64,000 nucleotides of DNA from Dendrophyllia cribrosa (lineage: Eukaryota; Cnidaria; Anthozoa; Scleractinia; Dendrophylliidae). The notes under the pieces are model-generated. The model worked only from the letters and a program-made list of their open reading frames with translations. It ran no database searches and had not been told where the DNA came from. Numbering within the stretch: position 1 is the first letter of the stretch; each line of letters begins with the position of its first letter. Below are positions 21,792 through 36,700 of the stretch, in pieces. The DNA is taken from NCBI GenBank assembly GCA_024195265.1, contig JAJLRJ010000014.1, positions 16,992,459 to 17,056,458 on the forward strand. The letters run 5' to 3'. A program made the position numbers and the translations under genes.

Positions 21792-24700
21792 ATGCAGCCG
21801 TCTGCAACAACGAGGCTTAAACTGTACCTTTCCACAAGTCCATCATCAAAGACGAAGTTGAAAATGACGTTTTTTCCATGTGGCAAAATCTACAGCATTC
21901 GTTGTCGGGCGATGACTTTGTTCTTCGTGTCACTTGCTGTTTTGTCCTGTATCATGTTTTGTTGTGTAGACGTTTCGTTTTTACAGTTGTTTGAAACACA
22001 ATCTAGACCGAGTACTTATGGAATCATGTTTGACGCGGGTAGCACGGGTAGCAGGATTCACGTTTTTACATTTCTGAGGACAAAAGGTAAGCTAAGCTTA
22101 TGGACAAAAATATTATTTTCATTCTATCACACTCGATAAGCTTAAATTAAAATCGATTGTTATAGATTGGTTCAATTAATTTTTTTGAACACAGTTCTAG
22201 AGTGTTAAAATGTCGTTCTGTGCTGCACTAAACAACGATCAATGATTACGGTATATGTAGGAGATGACAGGACCTATAATCACGCAATGAAAATCAGCAC
22301 TCACAACTCACATTTCATCTTATGTTTTAAAATTATGCAAGATTTTCAAGTTGAGTGGGGTGGCTAATCATGCAAGTGAGTAAGGGACCATTATTATAAA
22401 CTTGAGTTTGGTTACCCTTGGCTCATATCATTTGCTTGGTCTTGTCATCACTCTCGATCTTTGCTTGCTGGCCTGACTTTTTTGTTTAGCTTTCCTATGT
22501 CACTGCAGTCAAACCCTGCTTTATGGACACCCGTTTAACATGGACAACCAATTATTACGGACAGTTTTCTTGGACCTGGCCAAAAGCCCACACTTATTCC
22601 CTAAAATTTGCCTATTTGATTTGGACCCCTGTTAGTAACATGGACAATTTCAAGACCCGTTTCAATGATCCCTTTGGCGTCCGTATTAACAGGGTTTGAC
22701 TGTACAGTCGTCGAAGCTCCACTAACAGACACCTTCCATAAGAACACTTCCTGTAAGTGGACACCATTCCGTGGTCCCAGTGATTTATCCTCTCCAACAC
22801 TACATTTTTAACCTCCAGTACGCGGAACACCTCCTGTAAGCAGACGCAGACACCAATTTGGGATCCGCAGGGTCTAAAATAACCTCCCATAAGCAGATGG
22901 TAAATGATATCCCCAGAACATTTCTAACAAAATAAGTTTGGTTTTAATAGTCTTAATTGTACATGACCTAAACAAAACAAAGTGTGAGTGACTGAACAAT
23001 GCAGTTACATGTAGGTAACAAATAATTTCAATTCCAAGGTGTTGGATATCCAGAGGCATCCCAGACCTGCTTACTGTGATTTGACTGCTTATAATGAGCC
23101 GATAAGTTTTAGATGTGTTACAGACTAACTTGTGTTAAAAAATAAAAATAATTTGAAATAAAGCCTGCTTACCTTTAGCAACATATTTTTTTTCACTTGG
23201 GAAGAGTATCCACTAAAAGTAATTAAAGGCTCATGGCGACCTGTCCAGCGAGCCACGTTTGCCACTCATGTCCAGGATTGAAAGCAGTTACAAAATTTAC
23301 AATTTTTACGATTTTTTGCTCTGATTGTGCAAGATTTACAAATTTGCAATTTTTACTATTTTTGTAATTTTCACAGTTTTCGTAAAATTCACAGTATCCT
23401 GCCTTCTCGCTCGTTCCCTTTTTCTGGGGATTCATTCATTCTTTATTTTTTGCCATATATACAACATTTTACAGCGCAAGATGGAAATAATAAAGAATTA
23501 TAGAAAAAAAAGTGAATGGCGAGGAGACCTGAAAGAAACCACAAGGCTTATAATGAGTCAGGTTTCCTCACTTAAAAATAAACTAGTCTAATTGACTAGT
23601 TTAAATGAATGGGATGATGAATTATACTATTTTTCGCAGTTTTTGGTCATTCTTGCAATTTCCCAGTTTCATAAAATTCACAGTATCCGTTGGTGCCCTT
23701 CTGCCTTATTGTTCATTTCCTGTTCCAGGGGATGACGAATTTTACAATTTTTTTGCATTTTTTAATTTTCGCAATTGTTGCAGTTTTCATGAATTTTTGT
23801 GTGTCAGTCGGTGCCCTTCCGCCTTCTCACTTGTCCTCTTTTTCTGGGGATGACAAATTTTACAATTTATGTACCTGTATACAGAAAGGGGAAGGTACAT
23901 GAAGTAGCCTTTACTGTACAGCTGTTAATGTCATGTAATACTAGGTATCAATGACATACGGTAAACAGTAAAATTATTGAGAGATCCTCAGTTACATATT
24001 CTGCGCGAAGGTTCGCACGAGACTCCCACGCTATGCGCAAGGAATGCTGGTAGTTGTAGTATGTGACGTAATAATTATGAAAACGGTCTATTGAAATTAT
24101 TACTGACACAAGCTGTATATATGGGTTTTGTTGTATCTGTTATTGTTGTAGGGGGAAAGTTAAATCTCAAAAAGGAATACTTTTATCAAGTAAAACCAGG
24201 TCTCTCTGCATATGCTAATGATCCTGAAAAGGCGAGTATCAAGCATTATTAGTAAACTTATGCAAAGGGATGGAAGAGGGAAGAGGATGGCAAAGCATTC
24301 TTGTGTGACCAGTGTAACAGATAAGATAAGACTGTGTTCTGATTCAATCTCCAGTTAACATTGCTGTGCTCTGGTTGTTAACTACATGAACAATGAGAGG
24401 AAAGTAAAATTTAGCAGGAAATTTTGTTAATAATTAAAACCTAATTACTGACATGCTGGGCACACAAGATTTTGTTGGACATCCTCTTCTACCTGCCGCT
24501 CTTTTCCATGTGTTAATTATTATCTTCCAGTTGACTGCGGCAGTTGCAGTTGGCTGTCAGCTTCCCCATCTTCCTTAGTCTTGTGCCAGATTGGTAGTTT
24601 CATCACTATCTTGATAGTCTAGTGAAATCAGCCAGTGCCATAGGTAGGCAACAACCAGCTGTTAGGTGGGGGGGGGGGGGGGTGGGGGATGGGGGGTGGG

Positions 24701-27700
24701 AAGGGTACTTGGATCAACTTTCACTGGCTTTGTGCTGCTGGCCTCTCAGATCCCCTACCCCATTTGAGTCCATTACCAGAATTTTCTTACTCCCAAAATC
24801 CCGAGAATTTGCGACCCCATTATATTATCTTGCTGTTTAAAATGCACAACCCCATTATAGTCAATCCAGTCATGAAATTACCACCCCATCCAGCGGCACA
24901 TCCCCATTAGTCCATTACTAGGAAGTACACCCCACATGGACTATTATGTCCAACTGTACATTATTGTAGGGTCAAGATGACGACCCTGACTCAAAGTTTG
25001 AAAATGACTAAAGGAGAAAAGCCGCCATGCTTACATGTACCTATCTTGAATTTATAACTGCATACATTTCTTGTGATCTCAAAGCATAATGGCAGTCCAG
25101 GTTATACTGCAGATGTAAAGGAGATTAAACCTGGGGTCCAAAAGTTACAGGAAAATAACATCCGCACAATGCATTGTACCTGATAGTTCTCTCATATAAT
25201 AATAATACTTTTGCAGGGAGCCCTTTCAATAGAAGGATTACTCCAGAAAGCAACAGAAATCATACCTAAGGAACGATGGAAGCTTTCTCCTATTTCTCTC
25301 AAAGCTACTGCTGGTCTCAGAATGTTGCCATCAAACTCTTCTAAACAATTGCTGGCTGAGGTACAACCATTAAAGACAATGATCAGGGCCTTCTATGGAC
25401 CTAATCAATGCCATATTTATTTGAAAAAGCACCACAGCACTTTCCCATCAATAATAATTATTACTACTGACAGCACCACAGTTTTTCTTTATCCATTAAA
25501 ATAATTTTTTAACTTGTTGTTTTCAGGTGGATAGGTTGTTTAAAGATTCGCCATTTTTTCTTCCTGAAGCAAATACTGTTGATATTATGGATGGCACTGA
25601 TGAAGGATTATATGCATGGATAACTGTCAATTTTCTATTAGGTTAGTGTCCTTGTACCTGAATGAGCATTTCAATATATACTTCATTAAAAGTAGAACAT
25701 CTTCTTAATATATATGCAGGGCTTCTGATATTACGCGATAAAAAAATGAAAATTATGCGATTTTTTCATGGCAAATTATGCGTTAAGCAAGGACTATTAT
25801 GCAGAAAATAATGCAAATTATGCAATTTTTTCTGGAACTTTTTTATGCATGTTTTACTAGGTTTCAGAGGAAGAAAATGAAAATAACTGTTTTAAAACGG
25901 TGCTCGCTATCTTTGTGGGACATTTTGAAGCTTTTAGCTATGAAGGAACATCCAAAGCGAACGACGGAATCCAAGAAAAGAGTCTGTAAACAAGGGCCAT
26001 CTTGGTTAACCTTAGTAACCAGGCTAAATAAAACATGTGCTCAAGAAATTTACGTTGGTTACCAAGCTTGTTGTGGCCAAGAACGAACGCAGTTTCGATC
26101 GAAAGTGGCGGTTGGTTTATTTGATATGTACAGGATAATTCAATATAAAAAAAATTTAGCTTAAGTTTCTTAGCTAAAGCGATAGTGTATCGTGTGGTTT
26201 GTTCACATTATGCGATTTTGTGTGATTTTTTACAAATTATGCGATTTTTTGTGAATTATGCGATCGACCGATGTGATTTGAGGCCAATTATGCAAAATCG
26301 CACCACCGCGTAATATCAGAAGTCCTGTATATGTAGGGCTTTAAAAAATTAAAATACAGTACCGGACAGAAGTAACCTAACAGGGAACGCTTAGCAGAAC
26401 GCGTTCCCCTTGGCGTTCCATTTTGCGTTCCCTTAGCGTTCCATTTTGCGTTCCCTTTGCGTTCCATTTTGCGTTCCCTTAGCGTTCCAGTTCAGTAAAA
26501 TGGAACGCGTTCCCTTGTTTTCTTTCAGAACGCGTTCTTATCTACACAGTGCAGTCTAGAGTCTGGAACGGCTTTGGTGCTGTCTGAAATATGCGAGACA
26601 AAAATATATCGCCATAACGTTAATTTGCACCAGTGCGGAAAAATCCGGTGGGAAAATGTACGTAGAAGACAATTAAGCTTATAAATGAATATAAATGTGG
26701 ACAGACCAACAGTAAGTTTTTTCTTGCCATGCTTTAACAAACCACGAACTGGACGAAGCAAAAAACTTGTCATCCGACATTTAATTGACAGAGACCGAAT
26801 GAGCTGATTCTGCGATCGAACTTGCTCGCATTTTGGAGTGGATCATTGATCATCTGAACAATTGTTGTTGTTTTTTTGTCAGGCTCAAAAATGTGAAAAA
26901 TATGAATGGCTGAAGAATCCTCAATAAAAAGTCCTAGCTTGCTTTTTCTTTGTTCCGATGTTCCTCCTTTTAATATTGTCCTGCAAAGGAATTCTTTAAA
27001 ACGTTTCCGCAACAGTTTAATCCCGTAAAAGTTTGTTGCGTGCAACATGTAATTTAATCGATGAAAACAACTTTCAATTGAATGTAAAAATAACATCTAA
27101 CCAGAATGAAAGTGATTTCAGTCTTTATAATATCTTAAGGACGTGTTAAATTATTTTTTAATTTGTAATTTAGGCCGAGGCATGAAATGTTTTTATGCAA
27201 ATTTGTGTGAAATGTAATTTGATCTGGTGTTTTTCAAGCGCTTGAATCCTGTTGAATGTAAATAAAAACTTGACATTCACGAACGAAAAATGCATTTTCG
27301 TGAATGAAACCTTCTATCACTTGAATGAAAAAATTGTACCTGATAAAACTCTAATCAGATTTTGTGTTTTTTAAGTCTCCCTGATCTATTTGGTTTTTGA
27401 ATGTAATTAACATGAATTAAAGCAAAAATATATCTCTCAGTGCAGACAAGCTGAGCTGTAATTTATTTCAAGAACACATTGAGAACAGCCAATTCTAAAC
27501 AGCAAAACATTTTCTTGGTCTTATATTCTTGGCTAGTAATAACTTTGGGGAATTGAAAACAACAGGACATTTTGAATTGAAATTTCGTCGCGTTAACATG
27601 AGTCATATGCAAATAGTCATGAATCAATGAATTTTGCGAATTTATTACCTTTCGCGGTGACCAAGTAAGCGAGTTCTCCGTCGTTTTTTAAGAGAGTTTG

Positions 27701-30700
27701 TATTTTATTTCGAGAACGCGTTCCCCTAAAAATTTGGAAGTTGTGTAGCGTTCCATTTTGCGTTCCTTTGGCGTTCCATTTTGCGTTCCCTTAGCGTTCC
27801 ATTTTGCGTTCCCTTAGCGTTCCATTTTGCATTCCCTAGCATTCCTACAAGTTCCAAGAACGCGTTCCCCTGTTAGGTTACTTCTGTCCGGTACTGTAAG
27901 TACATGTAGGCGGCTTGTCTGTATCCTTGCCCATTGGGCAAGCTGATATCTGTGAGTGGGGAAAGTTGCTTGCCCGACACAACACTCTACTTGTATTACC
28001 CAACAACTGAACATGAGTTTTTTCAAGCCCTGTTATTAAGATACCTGTAATACAGATACCATGCATCTCTTCAGAACCTCTTATTTCATTGGACTTGGGC
28101 ATCACACAGATGTATTGTTTTTAGGGCTAGAGTCCATTGTTCTGTTGTTTGTTCTAATTTGATTTTACAGCCAATCCTGTGAGGCATTCTGAGACATACA
28201 TGCGACCTTCTGTAATGTATTAATAAGGCCTGGTTCAGACGCTGAACTTTTCATGAGCCGAACTTAATTTGAATTTGGACCAACCCAAATTAACAAAAGT
28301 ATGCCTGTTGATTCAGACGCCGAACTTAATTAGCCGAACTTAATTCAGTTTGAAGAGAAACAAATCGAAAGGTCAGCAGTTTTCTGGCAAAGTGTAAACA
28401 TGGTGGACGATGCCAGAACATGCACCAGTCGTCCCATATAAAATAAGTTATAATAATTTATGCATTAGGTTCGGTTCATGAAAAGTTCGGCATCTGAATC
28501 AAAGCCGTTCCAAAGCCGAAATTCCTGGCTGAACCAGGCGGGAAGAACGACTGAGCTGTTCCAAATTCAAATAGCCATTCTGAACTGATTCAGACGCCAA
28601 ACTTTTCATGTACCTAATTCAAGGTATTAGGTTCGGCTCATGAAAAGTTCGGCATCTGAACCAGGCCTAATAGACACAGGGATGTTATTAGTAGCCCAGC
28701 AACTGGCGGTTATGGCCACCAAGTAAAGATGACCAGCTTCTCAAAGTTTAAAAATGATTAAAACAAAACAACCATAGAACTCGACAATTTTTGTTTAATT
28801 ATTGGCTACTCTCCTTGTGGAGCTGGATTCTTTATAGCTTTGACAGGCCTGTGGACACCTGTATGACGAACAGTCCCTTGGTTCAAAAGAGACCAAATTT
28901 AAGTTTGTTCTTTGGTGTCTGTTTGTACCCTTGGACGTACACGCAAACTTATACCCCCACCATGGTACAAGAAGGGGGTTGTTGCAACTTTGATGTCATA
29001 TCTTGTTACCATAGCAACCGGTTGTCACCAAACTTTACAAAAATGTGTCGTATGTTCGAGGGTTAAGGAGGTTCAACTGAACTTTTTAAAATCATTTTAA
29101 TAATTCATCAAGTTGTGAACAAAGAAAATCATTATATAAATGCGATGATGGTTTGAAATCCCAAACTTAACCCTTTAAGAGTGCCAAAGATCAAAATTCA
29201 AGACAAATCCCCAATTTCATTTTGTAAAAATTTTTACAGTATTGAAAAACAAATGGTACCATGCAAAAGTACTGCCAAAGAGGTTTTATTTGAATGGTCA
29301 CACCATAGGATTTCGTCCACAGACTCAAAAGTTAGAACAAATGTAAGTACCATGCAAAAGTACTGCTGAAGAGCTAGTTTCATTTGAAAGTTCACATCAT
29401 AGGATTTCATCAACAGACTCAAAAGTTAGAACAAATGGTACAATGCAAAAGTACTGTTGAAGAGGTTTCGTTTGGATGGTCACACCATAGGATTTCGTCC
29501 ACAGACTCAAAAGTTAGAACAAATGTACATACCATGCATGCAAAAGTACTGCTGAAGAGCTAGTTTCATTTGAAAGTTCACATCATAGGATTTCATCAAC
29601 AGACTCAAAAGTTAGAACAAATGGTACCATGCAAAAGTACTGCTGAAGAGGTTTCATTTGAATGGTCACACCATAGGATTTCATCAGCAGACTCAAAAGT
29701 TAGAACAAATGGTACCATGCAAAAGTACTGCCAAAGAGGTTTCATTTGAATGGTCACACCACAGGATTTCATCAACAGACTCAAAAGTTAGAACTACACT
29801 ACATGTCTCCATAAATGACTGTGATAGTGAAAGGGCTAATTAGCATAGATTTTGCCGAGATTATTCCTTCATTTTCTCCGTATTAATTTAGTGATCAGGT
29901 AGAAAAGATTATATCAAAAGAGTGTTTCGCCAGGTATCCAAATATCTCAAAGTGGGTGAAAAAAATTGTTAGTATTGGTTGTGTATTGTTTTTTCAACCC
30001 ACTTCTCTGTGTTTTTATATCCTGATGAAACACTCTTGTGTTTGATATATTACTTGAAAAGATAATAATTGTGTTTTTATCTTGCACTTCTTAACCCTTT
30101 AAGCCCTAAGAGTGATCAGCATAAAATTTCTCCTTGTAATATCTATGCCTTATCAATCAAAAAAGGTCATGAGAATTAAAAACATAAACACACAAGATGA
30201 GTTCTCTTGATATCTAGTAAACAATTTCTCCCCACTACTTCTAATAGGAAATGTATACTACTAGAAATGAGAATTTAAATTTTGATGTTAGGGTTAAAGG
30301 AGCTTTGTCATGGGTATTTTTTCTATTAATTTTGAAGGTTAAAATTGTGCTAAAATTATGATCTTAGAACACCAAAAGAAAGATACATGTATGAAGCGAA
30401 TTCTCAATCAGTTTTTAGCAAGAGAAAGAAAGAACTTGAGAAAATGGCTCTAAGTTTTAGAGCTTCGACGATGTATTATTGTAAATTGCTATTTAAACTC
30501 ATCCAGATGTTTTTCCCGTTATATCATTATGTGTTTGTTTGCAGTGGTGCTAGTGAGAATTTATGTCTTTGTAATGTTTACCATAACTTTGTAAAAGTAG
30601 CAAGCAAGATATGACTTTTATATAAATATTAAGAAAAAACTCATGGCTTTAATGTTTGTTTTTCTCAAAGCATTGAAAATGTATTATGCACTGTTTTTAT

Positions 30701-33700
30701 TGTCAGGAGGTCTTAGAAGTCACGATTCAAAGCAGTATGGCACATTGGATCTCGGTGGAGGATCCACACAGATTACACTCAATCCAGTTGATCCGGTTTG
30801 TGCCTCAACCCTTTTTAATTATTAAAAACTCCCAAGAGTGTCAAAGAACAGAATTGAAGAAAAATTCCAAATTTCATTTTATAAAATATTGATCATGAAA
30901 AACTAAATGGTACCATGAAAAAGTAGTGCTGAAGAGAGTTCATTTGAATGGTCACACCACTGGATTTTAAGAGCACAAGTGCTAAATACATGTATGTTCT
31001 TTTTTTCTTCTTCTTCTTCAAAGATAACATTAAAAGATTCACCTGAAGGTTTCTCAAGACATTTAAACATTGCTGATCACCAGTTTATACTTTATACACA
31101 CAGGTAATTTTGTCTCACAACTTTATTTAGCTCATTGCTGATAAGAAGAACATTGAGACAAGTTGGAAAATACATGTACCATATTTCCTTGAATAATTAA
31201 AGGGGCAGTATCACAAGGTTCCACGCGCGGCACTGTTCATTATTCTTGCACCGGAATTTTGGACATATCACTGTTAAAAGTGATTTTTTTTCCTTCCGGC
31301 TATCAAAACAGATTTTTTGATTCAACAAATACCCCCACTTCTCGACAGCCTTTTTGAATTTGCCAAATCAAACTTGAAAACATGGGCCGAACGTTTTCAA
31401 GTTTCCCTTTCATGATACTGCCCCTTTAAGCAATCCCTCGATTGATGCCCCCCTCGAATAATCGCCCCCTTTGGTGGAAATATTTGAAATAATTGCCTCC
31501 CTCGATTAATTGCCCCCCATTGCCTTCCCTTTCTTACGCGTACTCCCAGTTAAGTTCAAAATTCACTTTGACTTGTATAGGAAACAATCATTAACATTTA
31601 TAGAAAAGTTACAAAAGAAGCACAGGTTTCGTATAGTCGTATAGTGACATCGTGTATTTGACTCTTTCCTTTAAACACAAAGATTCAGCTAGAGTGAGCT
31701 AATGATGATGCTTATGAGATGGCGTCCTGATAAAACACGTGCTGCGAGTTTTTTTAACGGCTTGTGCTTGTCCCTAATGAGATTAAACAAATGCGCTTTT
31801 GTGCAAAGAGGAAATTAGCATACAAGAAAAACAAGCAGACTGAACTTCAAAATTAGTGCCAAAAAAGTTCAAAATTCTCAAAGGAATTCCAAGGATAAAA
31901 TCAAGCTCAACAAATTCCTCCATTGTGTTGAAAATGTTATGGGGTTTGCTGAACGCAACTGTACAAACAAAGGCAAGTAAACCACACAAACAGATTGCTC
32001 AAAAGCTGTCTTTATTTCTCAACAAATTTTCACAGAGGTTCGAACGCGACGACGGTTGATTGACAAATGATCCCGACGTACCTAAGGTGCACTTCTTTTA
32101 TTGCGTGTCTTCGTGTTTAAGTCTTGGAGCTCTCTTATTAGCACATTAATTAGTGCATTAGAACTTTCAGCAAGCAATATTTGAAATAATTGCCCTCCTT
32201 GATTAATTGCCTCCCCTCGAATAATCACCCCCTTTAATTGGAGCGAAAAAATTACTAATTGCCCCCGGGCTATTATTCGAGGAAATAAGTGCATTAATTT
32301 GTGTTTCACAGCTTGTGAAAAGAGGAAGACTAGAAGACTTATCGCTGTGGTTACTTTTGTTGCAAGACTTGCTTAAATTTTCCTTTTGTAGGATTGGAAA
32401 CTAATTTTGATAGCACTTACCATTTGGGCAAGTGACTTTAAAAACTGCACACCTGCAAATTTTTTATTAAGAATATCCTTGTTTAACAACACCTTTAATG
32501 ACGTTGTATCATTCTATAAGAAAGAAAAATACATTGTTACTCGCAGTAATGTATAAATCTGTTTTGCTATCTTCAATGTTTAGTTATTTGGGTCTTGGGC
32601 TAATGGCTGCAAGGACGTCTATACTTCAATTAGGAAACAATGTTAAAGAATGTAAGTGCTGTTATTGCTTTAATTCATTAGGACATACATTACAGTATGT
32701 CACTGGTTTCAGGCAATATCCATTCTCCCCCTCCCCCAAAGGAAGGTGATTGGAAATTCTGAGGGGGAGGGGGTGTCAAAAGCCAAAGTTTTTAAAAGGA
32801 AAGTATGGAATTTGACTTCACCTTCCGTGGGGGAGGTATGGATATTATCTGGAAGTATGACACAATTAGATCTGCTTGGATCTGCTTCGATAAATTTTGA
32901 ACCTAACGCCTTAGGTAGACAATTAAAATAGGGGTATTTAGTATTTTTTGTGATTGAGCATTTATCAATTTTTTTTCTTTTTATTTAAACAGTTTAAGAA
33001 ATGGTAAACGTGCAGCGTGCAACCATCGAGTTATGGATGCATGCAGGAGCTAGTTGCTAAGCATGAAAGAAGCATAAGAGTTGCTTGAGGCGACAGCCAA
33101 GAGCAACTCTAGCTTCTTGAGTGCTTAACTGTAGCAAAGCTCCCAAGTTCATGCATAACTCGATGGTTGCACAGCTGCTGCTGTGCTGTGCTGCTGCTGC
33201 TACTGCTGCTGCTTTCATCAGCATGTGTATGTTGAGTTATGGATGCATGCTCGCATGAATTAGATTGGGTGAATTTCCTAGTTATGTTATAAATTAAATT
33301 TTATTCTCAATGGTATAGCTCTAATACATGTACAGTTGTAGCATCAGATGCTCATTGAGAGAGCTTATGTTGTTTGCATTGTGCAGCTAAGGCAAACAAA
33401 ATATCACACAGACCAGCAAATTTATTTTATGTGCAACAAGCCTGGCGAGCACAATCACCGAGCACCTTTTAAAAATGTGCAAGTTGCAAGCTGTTTTTGA
33501 ATGGAAAATTAGAAGAAGTGAGCTCTTTGAAAGTTTGAGTGAAAGCTTTTTGCGAATCAATTTAAGCTAGATATCAAAAATAGATGTTTTAGTAATTTCC
33601 AGAGGGAGATTTATTTCTCTACAATTAACATGATTTACAAATAAAAATTTGAGCTTCTGAGCAACCCTAAATATGGATCATGAATAACTGCTAAATGTAC

Positions 33701-36700
33701 TGAGGACATTAAAGCAGAAATGTGGGTTATGGTCATCTTGTCTTTCATTATTTAATATTCGCATTCTCTTTTTTTACGCACTAGCAAATAACAAAGATGT
33801 GAAAATGAGTCCATGTATACACAGCAGTTTCAGAGATCACTGGAAATTTGGTGGTAAAAGTCTTGATATTGGGTTAGTATAATTATTAATATTCCACTTG
33901 GAAGTATGGTTTTGTAAAGATTAAGTTGTCTAGCATAAATAAATATAACTTTTTATTACTTTTAAGTAAAAATTGTGACACATCCAAGTTATCTCATTTG
34001 AATTGAAAAAAACAGACTTTTAAAATAAAAATATATCAACCCTTTAACTCCCAGATTTGAAGGTGAAACCTTGAGCCACATGGTTATATATCTAGTCTGT
34101 GGACAAAATATTCCACAGTACTTACTTGCCAATGGTCTTGTAGTCTTCTGGGTTTGTTTGTTTTTCAATATTGTGTTGTATCAGAAATTATCCATAACCT
34201 CTGATGGACAGTTTTTTATGTAACCTCTCCCCACACCTTTGGGAAACCCAGTTTAGCACTACAGAGCCCACTCCCCTTCAGAATTTGAAATGACCCTCCC
34301 TTGGGATGGAGGGGGGATAAGATAAAAATAAAAATATTTTAAAAACTCTAGAATTATTGATTTTGGCTTTTTTGGGTAGTGAAAAAGTGAAGCAAAAGAA
34401 TTTTTAAATAAGTCCGTTATTACATGAGCATTAAAGTGCCTATCACCCCTAGAAAGTTATTTTCAGAATCAAATCTATGTACACTGAATAGTTGAATGGT
34501 AACATATTTCTTGTTTTGAACGTCGCATTTGTGAGTTATAGAGATTTGAATTTACAAAATGCTTATTAGATGACATCAACCCGGGAATTTGCCATTATTT
34601 CTATGCCAATTTACAATGTCCAGTTTACAGCTTGAGGATAATTAATTTGATAAATACTAAAAATAAACTGTGGATAGTCAATTGATTCGTAAAAAATATT
34701 ACTTGGAGGTGAAAACAAGTAGTTGTATAATAAATGATTCCTGTGTTGATGTCGTCTTATTAGCATTTTGTAAATTCAAATCTCTATAACTCAGTAACGC
34801 GACATTCAAAACAAGAATATTTTGCCATTCAACTATTCAATGTACATAGAGTTGATTCTGATAATAACTTTCTAGGGGTGATAGGCACTTTAATGTATAT
34901 CTACTATATTTGCATCCTCATGTATATATCATATATCATCCTTAGTTCATGTCATTTTTCATGATATTTTTTTTATAATTATTTGATGCATAGTTTGATT
35001 ATGCTGGCAGCCATCATCTTGGTATGATTATATTTCATAAGGTACCACAGAAATTAATGACAGTGGCTTGATTTAACTTTTTTTTAGTGGTCTTAGTAGT
35101 TATGGATTCAGTGATTGTGAGAAGCAAGCTAAAAAAGTAATTTTTGATTCAAAAGTTCATAAACCAGGTAAGAAAGGGTATGTTGGGGTGTGAATCTGGA
35201 TGAAAACATCACACACAGTTGAACCTCTCTAATACATGTATGGACAGCATAGGGATGGAGCTACAGTACTGCTCAAATGTAAGTTACCACCTTCTCGAAT
35301 TGCAGAGCGGAAATCTTTGATACATACAACTGTACTTTTCATGAGTAATATATTCCATACTGAACAGTGCAGTGATTCTTGAGAGAAATGAGACGCATCT
35401 CGCGAGAAACAAGCCGGTATTGTGAGAAACTAGACCTGTCTCACGAGAAACGAGACGTACCTTGAGCGAAACGAGACCCGTCTTGTGAGAAAGGAGACGC
35501 ATCTCGAGAGAAATGAGACGTGTCTCATGAGAAACGAGACGCATCTCAAGAGAAACGAGACCTGTCTCCGTGAAACAAGACGCACCTCATGAGAAACGAG
35601 ACGAGAGGTGGTAACTTACATTTGAGTGGAACTGTAAGTGTCTGTGTAAGAGAGGTATCTGTATTATATTATAACCCATTCACTCCCATAGAAATATCAT
35701 TATGATATTATTTTATTGTCTGATAACTATGAAATCAATCAAAAGGCTGCACATATGATGGAACATTTGAAAGGTATTTTGTGGGGTATATATGTTAAAA
35801 AATGACATCAACTGACTTTGAGGACTGGAAGTCATATGAATCGGAAAGCGCGAAACTTTGTATTTTTCTTATTTCTCATACAAATACTTATTTTTTCCCC
35901 TAAGCTATTAAGCTGTTAATTGTTCTAAGGTTATTAACTGGAACTTTAGTGCAAAAGGAGAAAGGTTCAAAAATTGAAGGAGTGTTGTCAAGTCTAGTGT
36001 ACGAGGGGTGTATGATTTATGCCATTAATGTGCAGATCTTACCAAGATACTGTGGTTGTTCAAATAATACACAAATTATTATATAAACCGATATTGAGCA
36101 TGTTATTCAATTGTAATGACATTTTGTGCTTGGGAACTGTTTGTTTAGTTGCAACTTAAGAAAATGTTTCACATGCTCAATGTATATACATGTCACAGCT
36201 ACAAACTGTAGCCGGTGTTTCTTGTTCTTGTTGTGCTTGATAAAGCGTGTGATATGCATTTACTAAATAGATGTTGCACGTGTAAACATCAACATTACTG
36301 CATAACAGAATGTTTTCTTTTTCTGGTTCATATCAGCTGGAATTCAGTCGATTGAGATGTATGCCTTCTCTTACTTTTGCGACAGAGCTGTGGATATGGG
36401 ATTAATTGGTAGGAGTTATTTGTTGATTTAATTTGTGTAATACATGTAATTAACGTTAAGTTATAATGTAATAAATTCTTCTGGAACCTCCCTGTAATAT
36501 TTATCATTAATATTTAAATATTAATCATTAACGTTACGGTTAGGTTCCACTAGCATAGAGGTGCATGGCCACACACATATTTATTGTCATCATCGGTCAG
36601 CTGAAGAACAACTGTAAGGTGTCTCCAGCTGGCTTGGTCTTAGCAGTGCACACAATGTCGTCCTCTGAGAAGTGATTGTTGGGGTCAATCTATTACTGGA

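Noticed and set aside
25799..26164. 121-codon frame in the hAT-like MITE
   Set aside because: No hAT dimerisation or catalytic motifs; composition follows the repeat.
29181..29843. Series of 60-residue frames with HTIGFH-like peptides, also at 37894-38357
   Set aside because: They are the 88-base minisatellite unit read as codons.
32030..32055. tRNA-like GGTTCGAA sequence
   Set aside because: No acceptor stem or anticodon arm could be folded around it; no tRNA gene was found in the window.
35284..35544. 86-codon frame of repeated ETRLVSHETR-like peptide
   Set aside because: It is the reverse strand of a 21-base minisatellite inside a transposon.
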